Assembly (NCBI GenBank): GCA_028819955.1
Contig: JAPPKP010000161.1
Span: forward strand, 1 to 13,988
Direction: 5' to 3'
Length of the DNA: 13,988 nucleotides
Source of the DNA: Rhodospirillaceae bacterium
Lineage (GTDB): Bacteria > Pseudomonadota > Alphaproteobacteria > UBA828
Made by a program: the position numbers and the translations under genes. Under the pieces are notes generated by a model, which was not told the origin of the DNA, searched no databases, and was given only the letters and a program-made list of their open reading frames with translations. Positions 1 to 6,036 of the stretch are shown piece after piece (within the stretch, counting starts at the first letter, position 1; every line of letters starts with the position of its first letter).

Positions 1-327
1 GTCTCCGGTGAAGGTGAAGGCCTGCACCATGCCGTCGCCGTCGAACCAGTGGCCGTAGCGGTGGCCGAAGCGCTCGTGCTCGGCAGGCCCGTTGCGCCAG
101 AGCACGCCGGTGAGATCGGCCGGCAGGCGTCCGACAAGCGTCGTGAGCGGCGCGGCGAGCGTCTCGGCCAGTGCCGTGGCGAACGGGAGCCGGCGCTGCG
201 CGGCCGTGAGCGCCGGCGCGGGATCGGCGGCGTTACCGCTCGCCGCGCCCGCCCAGCCCGCAGCCAACACGACCGGCAGGGCCCCCAGCGCCGTCAGCAC
301 GGCGCGGCGGGAGGGTGCGGCCGTCAT
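1..327 (-). CDS. Carotenoid oxygenase family protein, N-terminal part (runs off the window)
   Basis: The visible 109 residues begin with a twin-arginine-like and hydrophobic leader (S-R-R-A-V-L-T-A-L-G-A, residues 6-16, then an Ala-rich stretch to about 30), so export is likely. From residue 70 the text matches the N-terminal signature of the carotenoid cleavage oxygenase/RPE65 family: G-V-L-W-R-N-G-P (74-81) followed by H-W-F-D-G-D-G-M (93-100). Members are Fe(II) enzymes that split carotenoid or stilbene double bonds with O2. The four iron-binding histidines lie further downstream and are outside the window, so activity cannot be judged. The ATG (327-325) overlaps the TGA of the DUF2141 gene as ATGA, indicating translational coupling in one operon. 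The family call rests on the two motifs. The substrate is unknown. Confidence 0.85.
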   Translation of the reverse strand, partial: MTAAPSRRAVLTALGALPVVLAAGWAGAASGNAADPAPALTAAQRRLPFATALAETLAAPLTTLVGRLPADLTGVLWRNGPAEHERFGHRYGHWFDGDGMVQAFTFTGD

Positions 328-803
328 TGTCCCGATCCCTCGGGATAGGCGATCGGCACCGAGACGGAGGGTGCGGCCTCCTCATCGTCCACGATCACCG
401 CAGCGTCCGCGAAGCTGGGCGGGCCCATGAAGCCCACCGCGCCGTTGGAGAAACCGTAGCCCTCCGCCGGCATTCCCAGGAAGTTCTGGTTGAGCTCGCC
501 GTCGCCGTCGGCGTCGTGGAAGGCCGCCACCGCGTAGGCGCCGGGCGCCACGTCCGCGAAAACCACGCGCACGGTGCCGGAGGCGGAGGGGCGCACGATC
601 GCGCCGACCACGCCGGCATCGCCGGGGAACTTCGCGTCCTCCATGTGCCGGTGCAGCGCGACGCGCACGTCGCCGTCGGTCGAGCGCAGGCCCTCGATAC
701 GGACCTCGAGGTCCGCCGCCTGGGCGCCGAACCCGAGCGAAACTGCAGAGGCAACAGTGGCCGCCAGTATGAGGCCCTTGATGGATGCGGTTCGAATGCT
801 CAT
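324..803 (-). CDS. DUF2141 family secreted protein
   Basis: This is a 159-residue protein with a clear Sec-type signal peptide: a basic start, a hydrophobic core at residues 9-25 and an A-Q-A cleavage site near 27-29. The mature part carries the DUF2141 hallmark: A-F-H-D-A-D-G-D-G-E-L-N (94-105), then F-L-G-M-P-A-E-G-Y-G-F-S-N (108-120) and G-P-P-S-F-A-D-A (127-134). The D-x-D-G-D-G-E stretch resembles a calcium-binding loop, but no biochemical function is established for the family. I chose the ATG at 803 because GGAGG (815-811) sits 7 nt upstream. A GTG one codon earlier (806) is in frame but too close to that site. The gene is followed without a gap by the carotenoid oxygenase gene, so the two are probably co-expressed in the periplasm or cell envelope. 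Confidence 0.9.
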   Translation of the reverse strand: MSIRTASIKGLILAATVASAVSLGFGAQAADLEVRIEGLRSTDGDVRVALHRHMEDAKFPGDAGVVGAIVRPSASGTVRVVFADVAPGAYAVAAFHDADGDGELNQNFLGMPAEGYGFSNGAVGFMGPPSFADAAVIVDDEEAAPSVSVPIAYPEGSGQ

Positions 804-810
804 CACATAT

Positions 811-815
811 CCTCC
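811..815 (-). promoter_or_regulatory. Ribosome binding site of the DUF2141 gene
   Basis: GGAGG on the minus strand lies 7 nt before the ATG at 803. It decides in favour of that ATG over the in-frame GTG at 806 and the out-of-frame ATG at 808. Confidence 0.7.
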
Positions 816-906
816 AAAGCATTGGGTTGGCTGACCGGGGCAGGGTGAGCAGGCCCGCGTCGCGCGTCACCGTCCGATACGCGAGAGCCACGGGATCATT
901 CGCGAA

Positions 907-1716
907 TTGCAGGATTCGCCGTTCACGCTTCGCGAAATGCGCCGCTCGTTGGCCGGTCAGGCGGTCGCGCTGGTCGCTCTGGTGGCTCTCTTCGCCTTCA
1001 TCGGCCCGTTCGGCACCTACGACTCGCTCGGCGTGTCCGGCCGCATCGGCTATTGGGCGGTGGCGATGGGCGGCAACTGGCTCGTCTGCGGCAGCATCAT
1101 GATGCTGACCCTGGTCACCGCAGGCGGCCACTCGATGCGAAGGCGCGTGCTGGTGACGGCGGCAGCGGCACCGGTCGCCGCCGCGCCCGGCACCGGGGTG
1201 GTGTTGGCCGCCGAAGCGCTGTTCCGCCCCGGCTACAGCGAGGCGATCGGCGTGCCGATGATCTACCTCTCGGTCGCCGTGCTGATGCTGGTGATTGGGC
1301 TCGCGGTGGTCGCCGTCATGGAGGCCCGGCGCGGTCTGGTCGAGCGGCGCGTCGGTGGACCCGCTCCAAAGGAGGCAAGCGAGTCAGGCGGCGGCCCCGC
1401 GCCCGGTGCGCGATTCCTCGACCGATTGCCGGAGAAGCTCGGCCGCGATCTCGTCTATCTCAAGACCGCGGACCACTACGTGGAAGCTTTCACCACGGCG
1501 GGCTCCACCCTGGTTCTGATGCGCTTCGCAGATGCCGTCGCCGAGCTCGACGGCGCGGGCGGGCTCAGGGTGCACCGCTCCTACTGGGTCGCGCGCCGCC
1601 ACGTGACGGGCGCCGCGCGCCAGGATGGCCGGACTACGCTGCGCCTCACCGGCGGCCACGAAGTGCCGGTGAGCCGGACCTACATAGCCGCCGTCCGTGC
1701 CGCAGGCCTGGTGTAA
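907..1716 (+). CDS. Membrane-anchored LytTR-domain transcriptional regulator
   Basis: This 269-residue protein has two parts. The N-terminal half contains four likely membrane helices (about 16-34, 48-70, 82-104 and 117-138), with P-F-G-T after the first. A Gly/Pro-rich linker (150-168) leads to a C-terminal LytTR DNA-binding domain (about 172-266). Its recognisable core is V-Y-L-K-T-A-D-H-Y-V-E (183-193), then V-H-R-S-Y-W-V-A (222-229) and V-P-V-S-R-T-Y (253-259). There is no phosphoacceptor receiver domain, so the input is presumably sensed in or at the membrane. The first available start is TTG at 907. An ATG at 937 (residue 11) is the alternative, and neither has a convincing Shine-Dalgarno site. 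I prefer TTG because the L-R-E-M text before the first helix looks like part of the protein. The gene is divergent from the DUF2141 and carotenoid oxygenase pair across about 100 bp and may control it (inference). Confidence 0.82.
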   Translation: MQDSPFTLREMRRSLAGQAVALVALVALFAFIGPFGTYDSLGVSGRIGYWAVAMGGNWLVCGSIMMLTLVTAGGHSMRRRVLVTAAAAPVAAAPGTGVVLAAEALFRPGYSEAIGVPMIYLSVAVLMLVIGLAVVAVMEARRGLVERRVGGPAPKEASESGGGPAPGARFLDRLPEKLGRDLVYLKTADHYVEAFTTAGSTLVLMRFADAVAELDGAGGLRVHRSYWVARRHVTGAARQDGRTTLRLTGGHEVPVSRTYIAAVRAAGLV

Positions 1717-1763
1717 GTGGTGCGAGTGGTGCGAGTTCCGATGAAGCAGCGGTGCGATGCCCC

Positions 1764-1870
1764 CCTTTTCACCCAGTCCCTCTCCTCCCCCGGTGGGAGG
1801 AGAGGGAGAAGAGGTCGGCACCGCCTATGTACACACCCCGAAGTCGGGTCGTTAGGACCGCAAAGTCGGG
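1764..1870 (-). repeat. Dispersed repeat, copy A
   Basis: Read on the minus strand, positions 1870-1828 match 12010-12052 of the plus strand at 34 of 43 positions by my count. In the last 24 positions 22 agree, including the shared block GGGTGTGTACA. Beyond a spacer of about 20 nt, both copies continue with a C-rich to G-rich palindromic block ending in TGGGTG (here about 1808-1764). The order of parts and orientation are the same, so these are two members of one repeat family and not a chance match. Confidence 0.7.
1777..1807. repeat. Strong 13-bp intergenic palindrome
   Basis: The left arm TCCCTCTCCTCCC (1777-1789) and right arm GGGAGGAGAGGGA (1795-1807) are perfect complements around the loop CCGGT. 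It lies 60 bp after the LytTR stop codon, so it could end or stabilise that transcript. However, no T-run follows on the plus strand, and pyrimidine/purine palindromes of this type are dispersed intergenic repeats in many proteobacteria. It also forms part of the larger repeat described separately. Confidence 0.7.
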
Positions 1871-2220
1871 TGTACGGCGATTTTGCCTGGATATAGACGG
1901 ATAGAGTTGGACATGGATGGACGGTGTGGGGCATTGGCTCAACAGACTTGGACTGAGCCGCCGCTGATGCTGTTTGGCAACGCTCCGGGACGAGGCCACC
2001 AGGGCTGGGAACTACGTCAGCCACTTCGCTGTGCCTCTGCGCCTTCGTCTGCGGCTGTGACCTCATCGGCAATGCCGGCGATGTCCCCAGCCTCGATCGC
2101 GACCCGGCTCGCCAAAGGCGCCACCATCCGCGCGCGCCGTGTTAGAGGAGGCTCTGTCGCGCCGCCGGACAAGGAACGATCCGCCAAGCATGTCGGGTAT
2201 GTCCGAGCTGGCAGGACCCT

Positions 2221-2274
2221 CTAACTCACGACGAGATATGCGATCTCCTCCGGCTTGCGCCGCTTCCTTGCCAT
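2221..2274 (-). pseudogene. IS3-family transposase OrfA, 5' stub
   Basis: Read on the minus strand from ATG (2274), the frame gives MARKRRKPEEIAYLVVS and then TAG (2223-2221). The first eleven residues (M-A-R-K-R-R-K-P-E-E-I) are the typical start of IS3-family OrfA, a helix-turn-helix subunit, in which the next residues are usually V-x-K-L-R-Q/E-V. Here the similarity breaks after P-E-E-I and a stop follows, so the rest of orfA and all of orfB are missing. The upstream bases include GGGGGACCACTG just before the ATG. Only a fragment remains, and it should have no activity. Confidence 0.65.
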
Positions 2275-2312
2275 CAGTGGTCCCCCTCGTTCCACAACCT
2301 AAGGGTGGACCA
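2221..2312 (-). mobile_element. Remnant of an IS3-family element, probable left end
   Basis: About 38 nt before the orfA stub (minus strand) the sequence begins TGGTCCACCCTTAGG at 2312, which fits the position and TG start of an IS3-family terminal inverted repeat. The matching right end was not found in the window, so the element is at best a relic. The boundary at 2312 is an inference from spacing to orfA. Confidence 0.45.
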
Positions 2313-2507
2313 TTTCGATGAGAGAGGATCAAACTGCTTAGCCGTTTGTTACTCAAGAGCATGCTTTGTTGAACCCTCGCAATCCAGCAACCTCAATGGA
2401 TTGCCGCGCCGATTGGCACCAAACCAGTGCGCCGATCAACAGGTGAGAACTTCCTCCGCTCAGTCCCACCGTTGTTGTGAGTTGAAGATTCAACACAGCT
2501 CCAGAGC

Positions 2508-3401
2508 TCAGCGATTTCTCGCCCTCTGCTGTCGCGACTTGCCCGCTTCCGGTGTGGCCCGGGCGAGGCGTGCGTCCCGGTAGTAGCCGAGAGCGATGAT
2601 AAGCGACTGCGCCAGCACGATGGGCGCCGCGAGGGGCCGGAACCGGTGCACCTCCGCGTCCCGGACCTCGAAGTAGAGACTGGAGTTGCGGGCGAGCGGG
2701 CTCGTCATGGAATCGGTGATGGCGAGCACGGGAACCTTGCGAATGTGGGCGTCGGAAACCACGTCCACGACCTGCTGCGCGTATTCGGCGAAGCTGACGG
2801 CGATGAGCAGGTCGTCGAGAGCGATGGTCGCCACCTGCTGAGGCAGCATGCCGCCGACCGAATCGAGCAGGTGGCAGCGGTACTCGAGCCGGATCAGCCC
2901 GTACGACAGATAGGCGGCAACCGGGAAGGCGCGGCGCTGGCCGATGACGTAGATCGTCTTCGCCTCGTCCATCATGCGGACCGCCTGCCTGAGGGCGTCG
3001 CCCTCGATGTCCGCCTTCAAGTGCTGGAGGGCCAGGACGGACGCGTCGGCGAACCCGTTCAGGATGGCGGCCGGATCGTCCGCGGCGGCCTCCTCGAGCT
3101 GGCCGCGGTGCTCGTGAATGCCGTCCCGGAATGACGTTGCGCCCTCGATAAGACGCAGCCTGAAGACGCGCTGCATCTCGGAGAAGCCCGAAAAGCCGAA
3201 CTCTTTCGCGAAGCGAATGACGGTGGAAGGCTGAACGTCTGTCTCCCGCGCCGTTTCCGCCACCGTCTGCAGCGCGAAGCGGTTGGGATCGCCCAGGGCG
3301 AAATGGGCGATGCGCTGCAGGTGGGGGCTCAACCCCTCGTAGTGGTGCTGGAACGCCTCGCGAAGGCGGTCGAAGTCCTGGGGCGGTTCGGCGCTCGCCA
3401 T
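2508..3401 (-). CDS. RpiR/MurR-family transcriptional regulator with SIS domain
   Basis: This 297-residue protein has the standard RpiR layout and length. The N-terminal HTH_6 domain spans residues 15-90, with the recognition region at 53-77 (V-Q-P-S-T-V-I-R-F-A-K-E-F-G-F). The SIS sugar-phosphate/effector domain spans about 145-270 (V-I-G-Q-R-R-A at 152-158, A-I-T-D-S at 227-231). Family members usually repress sugar, inositol or amino-sugar catabolic genes and respond to a phosphorylated or otherwise anionic intermediate. I use the ATG at 3401 because GGAGG lies 5 nt upstream. A TTG at 3440 would add 13 residues without a comparable site. It is divergent from the dehydrogenase gene, and the space between holds three dyads that suit a dimeric regulator of this type. 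The likely role is local repressor of the downstream operon (inference). Confidence 0.9.
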   Translation of the reverse strand: MASAEPPQDFDRLREAFQHHYEGLSPHLQRIAHFALGDPNRFALQTVAETARETDVQPSTVIRFAKEFGFSGFSEMQRVFRLRLIEGATSFRDGIHEHRGQLEEAAADDPAAILNGFADASVLALQHLKADIEGDALRQAVRMMDEAKTIYVIGQRRAFPVAAYLSYGLIRLEYRCHLLDSVGGMLPQQVATIALDDLLIAVSFAEYAQQVVDVVSDAHIRKVPVLAITDSMTSPLARNSSLYFEVRDAEVHRFRPLAAPIVLAQSLIIALGYYRDARLARATPEAGKSRQQRARNR

Positions 3402-3406
3402 GGCTT

Positions 3407-3411
3407 CCTCC
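3407..3411 (-). promoter_or_regulatory. Ribosome binding site fixing the RpiR start
   Basis: GGAGG on the minus strand sits 5 nt before the ATG at 3401, supporting it over the upstream TTG (3440). Confidence 0.7.
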
Positions 3412-3459
3412 AGCGCGTGATCGTCGCCGCTGTCATGCAACGGCGGACATTCCCATGAT

Positions 3460-3475
3460 TTGAATGAGAATTCAA
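3460..3475. promoter_or_regulatory. Putative RpiR operator 1 (GAA-N6-TTC dyad)
   Basis: TTGAATGAGAATTCAA is a near-perfect dyad with TTGAAT and ATTCAA arms. It lies closest to the regulator gene, about 59 bp before its ATG, so it may serve autoregulation. It shares GAA-N6-TTC with the two dyads to its right. Confidence 0.6.
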
Positions 3476-3495
3476 TTAATCCCCCCTAACCGTGA

Positions 3496-3512
3496 ATTGA
3501 ACGAATATTCGC
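3496..3512. promoter_or_regulatory. Putative RpiR operator 2, just upstream of the -35 box
   Basis: ATTGAACGAATATTCGC contains GAA-CGAATA-TTC and ends 2 bp before the -35 hexamer of the operon promoter. Thirteen of its 17 bases are identical to operator 3, with the four differences confined to the central spacer. Confidence 0.65.
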
Positions 3513-3514
3513 TC

Positions 3515-3544
3515 TTGACACCGGCAGCGAACCGGCATTGTAAT
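3515..3544 (+). promoter_or_regulatory. Sigma-70-type promoter of the transporter operon
   Basis: A perfect -35 hexamer TTGACA (3515-3520) is followed after 18 bp by TGTAAT (3539-3544), five of six matches to the -10 consensus. Transcription would start near 3551, giving a leader of roughly 57 nt before the dehydrogenase ATG. The expected start point falls inside operator 3, the classical position for repression. Confidence 0.65.
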
Positions 3545-3559
3545 TGAACGTACGTTCGC
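3543..3559. promoter_or_regulatory. Putative RpiR operator 3, over the transcription start
   Basis: ATTGAACGTACGTTCGC contains the perfect 12-bp palindrome GAACGTACGTTC. Its centre is 47 bp from that of operator 2, and it overlaps the end of the -10 box and the predicted start point. A degenerate further half-site (TTGAACGATCA) begins at 3574. Confidence 0.65.
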
Positions 3560-3607
3560 GCACGCAGAAATTCTTGAACGATCATGCAGATCGCGAGGAA
3601 GGGCATC

Positions 3608-4555
3608 ATGACGGAGCGCGTGGGGTTTGCCGGCACCGGGCTGATGGGGCGCGGTATGGTGAAGAACATCCTCGCTGCCCGCTTCCCGCTCGCCGTCGTG
3701 GCCCACCGCAACAGGGCCACGGTCGAAGACTTGGTCGGCCTAGGGGCGACCGAACTCCCGAACTATCGCCGGCTGGCCGCCGAATCCGACATCGTGTTCA
3801 TCTGCGTGACGGGGACCCCCGAGGTCGAGAGCGTCGTTCACGGACCGGACGGCCTTCTGGCGGGCGCACACGAAGGCCTGATCGTGGTCGACTGCTCGAC
3901 CAGCGAACCCGCGTCCAGCGCGGGCATCGCAAGCGCGCTCGCCGAGCGGGGCGCGTCCTTCGTCGATGCGCCGCTGGCCCGCACGCCGGCAGAGGCCGAA
4001 ACGGGCCGTCTCAACACCATGGTGGGCGCGTCGCAGGCCGACTTCGCACGGGTCCGGCCGGTGCTGGCGGCGTGCTGCGAGAACATCTTCCACATGGGGC
4101 CGGCCGGGGCCGGCCACAAGACGAAGCTCGTCTACAACCTTATCACCATGGGGTATGCCGCGCTCATCTCCGAGGCGCTCTGCGCTTGCGCGGCCACCGG
4201 GGTCGATCTGAGGCGTTTCGCAGACCTCGTGTCGGCAGGCGGGGCCAACAGCGGGATCTTCCAGCTGATCGTGCCGAAAGCGATCGAGCAAGGCGACTGC
4301 TCGGGCCTCAACTTCAGCCTGGCGAACGCCGAGAAGGACCTGCGCTACTACAACCGCATGGTGGACGCTGTTCCGCTCTCCGGACTTCTCGGACGGGCAG
4401 TCCAGCACGCACTCATCCAGGGGCTCAACCTCGGCTACGCCGACGGTCTCGTCGGCGACCTGCTGCGCGTGCAGGAGACGCTCAACGGGGTCGAGATCCT
4501 GAAGCGGCAACCGTCGGAACCGGTGTCTGCCGCCGGCGAACCGGAAGCGGCATGA
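3608..4555 (+). CDS. NAD(P)-dependent beta-hydroxyacid dehydrogenase (3-hydroxyisobutyrate dehydrogenase superfamily)
   Basis: This 315-residue cytosolic oxidoreductase interconverts a short hydroxyacid and its semialdehyde. The Rossmann glycine motif G-F-A-G-T-G-L-M-G-R-G-M is at residues 6-17, and the all-helical C-terminal domain fills the second half. The catalytic lysine motif is G-A-G-H-K-T-K-L-V-Y-N (167-177), with K173 and N177 in place, although the usual Asn at 176 is Tyr. The substrate loop is unusual: most relatives have D-x-P-V-S-G-G, whereas here it reads D-A-P-L-A-R-T (120-126). An Arg at this point is also found in the sulfolactaldehyde reductase YihU (V-G-R-T), where it contacts the sulfonate. 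I use the ATG at 3608 because AGGA lies 8 nt upstream. The ATG at 3584 has no such site. It is the first gene of the operon, and the stop is 51 nt before the binding-protein gene. The exact substrate is not determined. Confidence 0.88.
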   Translation: MTERVGFAGTGLMGRGMVKNILAARFPLAVVAHRNRATVEDLVGLGATELPNYRRLAAESDIVFICVTGTPEVESVVHGPDGLLAGAHEGLIVVDCSTSEPASSAGIASALAERGASFVDAPLARTPAEAETGRLNTMVGASQADFARVRPVLAACCENIFHMGPAGAGHKTKLVYNLITMGYAALISEALCACAATGVDLRRFADLVSAGGANSGIFQLIVPKAIEQGDCSGLNFSLANAEKDLRYYNRMVDAVPLSGLLGRAVQHALIQGLNLGYADGLVGDLLRVQETLNGVEILKRQPSEPVSAAGEPEAA

Positions 4556-4606
4556 GCCGCGTACCTTCGAATTCAGGAGAGTGATGTCACGAGAGGGAGA
4601 ACCAAG

Positions 4607-5902
4607 ATGCCACGGATGAAGCTCACACGGCGGTCATTGCTCAAGGGAGCGGGCCTGCTCTCGGCGGGCACCGCAGTCACCTTCATGGGGCCCTGGCGCC
4701 ACAACCGCGTCTATGCCGCCGCCTCGGACAAGCCGATCCTGATCGGCCTCACCTCCGATGCGTCGGGGCAATACGCCAACTCCGGCGCCTCGGACCGGCG
4801 CGGCATGCTGATGGCTATTGTCGAATTCAACAAGAAGGGGGGCGTGCTCGGGCGCACGGTGGAGACCATGCACCTCGACACCGAGACGACGCCGGCGACC
4901 GGCAGCCGCGTGGCGGAACGCATGATCACCCGCCACGAATGCGCCTTCCTCATCGGCGCAGTCAGCTCCGGGGTCGCCAACGCCATCTCGCAGGTCGCCC
5001 AGAAGTACGGCACCGTGTACCTCAACACGAACTCGAGCTCGCCAACCGAGTCCGGCAAGAACTGCCATCGGGTCAAGTTCGTGTGGGACGGCAACGGCAC
5101 CAACTTCGCCCAGGCGGCGGTCAAGAACGCCATCAGCGCCTACGGCAGCAAGTGGATGCTGATGACCAACGACTATGTCTGGGGCCACAACACCTCGGCC
5201 GCCACCCGCAAGCTTGTGGAGCAGTACGGCGGCGACATCGTGGACGAGATCCTGGTGCCGCAAGGCACGCGCGACTTTAGCGCTATGCTGCTCAAGGTGC
5301 AGCAGGATGCGCCCCAAGTGGTCGCGGCGGCGGTCGGCGGCGACGACCAGAAGGCGATGCGCCAGCAGGTCGCCGAGCTCGGGCTCGGCGAGAGCATGGC
5401 CTGGATCAACAACCAGCAGGACTGGCCCGACGTCTACGGCCTGCCACTGAAGAACCTCTTCGGCGTGTTCGGCACCACCTGGTACTGGAAGCTCGACCTG
5501 CCGGGTGTGGCAGAGTTCGTGCAGCGCTACCAGGCGGCCTATCCGGATACGCGGATGCGGGTGCCAGGGAACGTCTTTTACAACGGCTACATGGCCACGC
5601 GTGAGCTGCTGAGCGCGGTAGAACGCGCGGGCTCCACCAACAACCGCAAGGTGATCCAGGAGCTGGAGGGGCTGAAGGTCTCGGCCCAGGACCGCATGCA
5701 GCATCACGACGCCTGGATGAACCCTGCGACGCATCAGATGCAGCAGACGATCTATCTCGCGACCGCCAACAGCGGCACCGAGGACGCCGACGACATGTTC
5801 AGGATGCTGAGTCAGTCCAGCCCCGAGGAAATCCGGGACACCGGGGCGGACGCGGCCTGTATGATGGAGTCGCTGGACGAGACGCCGAGCTACGAGATGT
5901 AG
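4607..5902 (+). CDS. Tat-exported periplasmic substrate-binding protein of a LIV-type ABC transporter
   Basis: This 431-residue protein belongs to the Peripla_BP_6/LivK group. The leader has a twin-arginine motif (L-T-R-R-S-L-L-K-G, residues 6-14), a hydrophobic segment (15-28) and a probable V-Y-A cleavage near 35-37, so it is likely exported folded. The mature domain starts with P-I-L-I-G-L-T-S-D-A-S-G-Q-Y (43-56), the usual first strand and ligand loop, and continues with N-T-N-S-S-S-P (about 142-148) in the ligand-binding region. Ligands of this family include branched-chain amino acids, amides, urea, aromatic acids and other small carboxylates. The sequence does not say which applies here. 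A GGGAG-like site precedes the ATG, and a second in-frame ATG is at 4616. It delivers substrate to the permeases encoded downstream. A large hairpin after its stop codon may keep its mRNA more abundant than that of the membrane genes. Confidence 0.9.
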   Translation: MPRMKLTRRSLLKGAGLLSAGTAVTFMGPWRHNRVYAAASDKPILIGLTSDASGQYANSGASDRRGMLMAIVEFNKKGGVLGRTVETMHLDTETTPATGSRVAERMITRHECAFLIGAVSSGVANAISQVAQKYGTVYLNTNSSSPTESGKNCHRVKFVWDGNGTNFAQAAVKNAISAYGSKWMLMTNDYVWGHNTSAATRKLVEQYGGDIVDEILVPQGTRDFSAMLLKVQQDAPQVVAAAVGGDDQKAMRQQVAELGLGESMAWINNQQDWPDVYGLPLKNLFGVFGTTWYWKLDLPGVAEFVQRYQAAYPDTRMRVPGNVFYNGYMATRELLSAVERAGSTNNRKVIQELEGLKVSAQDRMQHHDAWMNPATHQMQQTIYLATANSGTEDADDMFRMLSQSSPEEIRDTGADAACMMESLDETPSYEM

Positions 5903-5916
5903 GGCCTTCCTTGTAC

Positions 5917-5952
5917 TGCCGCCGGCTTCCGGGCGGTCGGGGGCCGGCGGCA
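5917..5952 (+). promoter_or_regulatory. Long hairpin between the binding-protein and permease genes
   Basis: TGCCGCCGGC (5917-5926) pairs perfectly with GCCGGCGGCA (5943-5952). The intervening bases can extend the stem by two G-U and three further Watson-Crick pairs, leaving a six-base loop. No T-run follows. It starts 14 nt after the stop codon, which suits an mRNA-stabilising or partial-attenuation element inside the operon better than a full terminator. Confidence 0.65.
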
Positions 5953-6036
5953 CCTTGCTCAGGCAGGCGGACCGCAGGGCTCGTCTGCGTGCCACATGCG
6001 TTGGTTTAGTGCCGACATGCCCCGGACGGTCGCCCC

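Larger units (their letters stand above)
1717..2507. other. Gene-poor region with repeats and an IS remnant
   Basis: I see no intact gene in these 791 bases on either strand. Open frames here have unnatural composition and no recognisable domain. Contents in order: a 9-bp tandem duplication just after the LytTR gene (G-TGGTGCGA twice, about 1718-1735), a 13-bp palindrome, one copy of a dispersed repeat, a stretch open in the frame of the IS3 orfA stub (2017-2220, minus) but without known motifs, the stub itself, and a visibly less GC-rich stretch (about 2313-2500) with nothing recognisable except a short palindrome (GTTGAAGATTCAAC, 2481-2494) just past the stop codon of the RpiR gene. Confidence 0.7.

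Noticed and set aside
898..907. Palindrome ATTCGCGAAT before the LytTR gene as a LytTR binding site
   Set aside because: LytTR proteins usually bind direct repeats, and a 10-bp palindrome at the start codon is weak evidence.
1883..2224. Plus-strand open frame of 113 codons in the gene-poor region
   Set aside because: No domain, atypical composition, and it overlaps the repeat and the IS remnant. No Shine-Dalgarno site was seen.
2481..2494. Palindrome GTTGAAGATTCAAC downstream of the RpiR gene as a further operator
   Set aside because: The spacer between GAA and TTC is 2 bp and not 6, and it lies after the gene. It is more likely chance or part of a weak transcript end.
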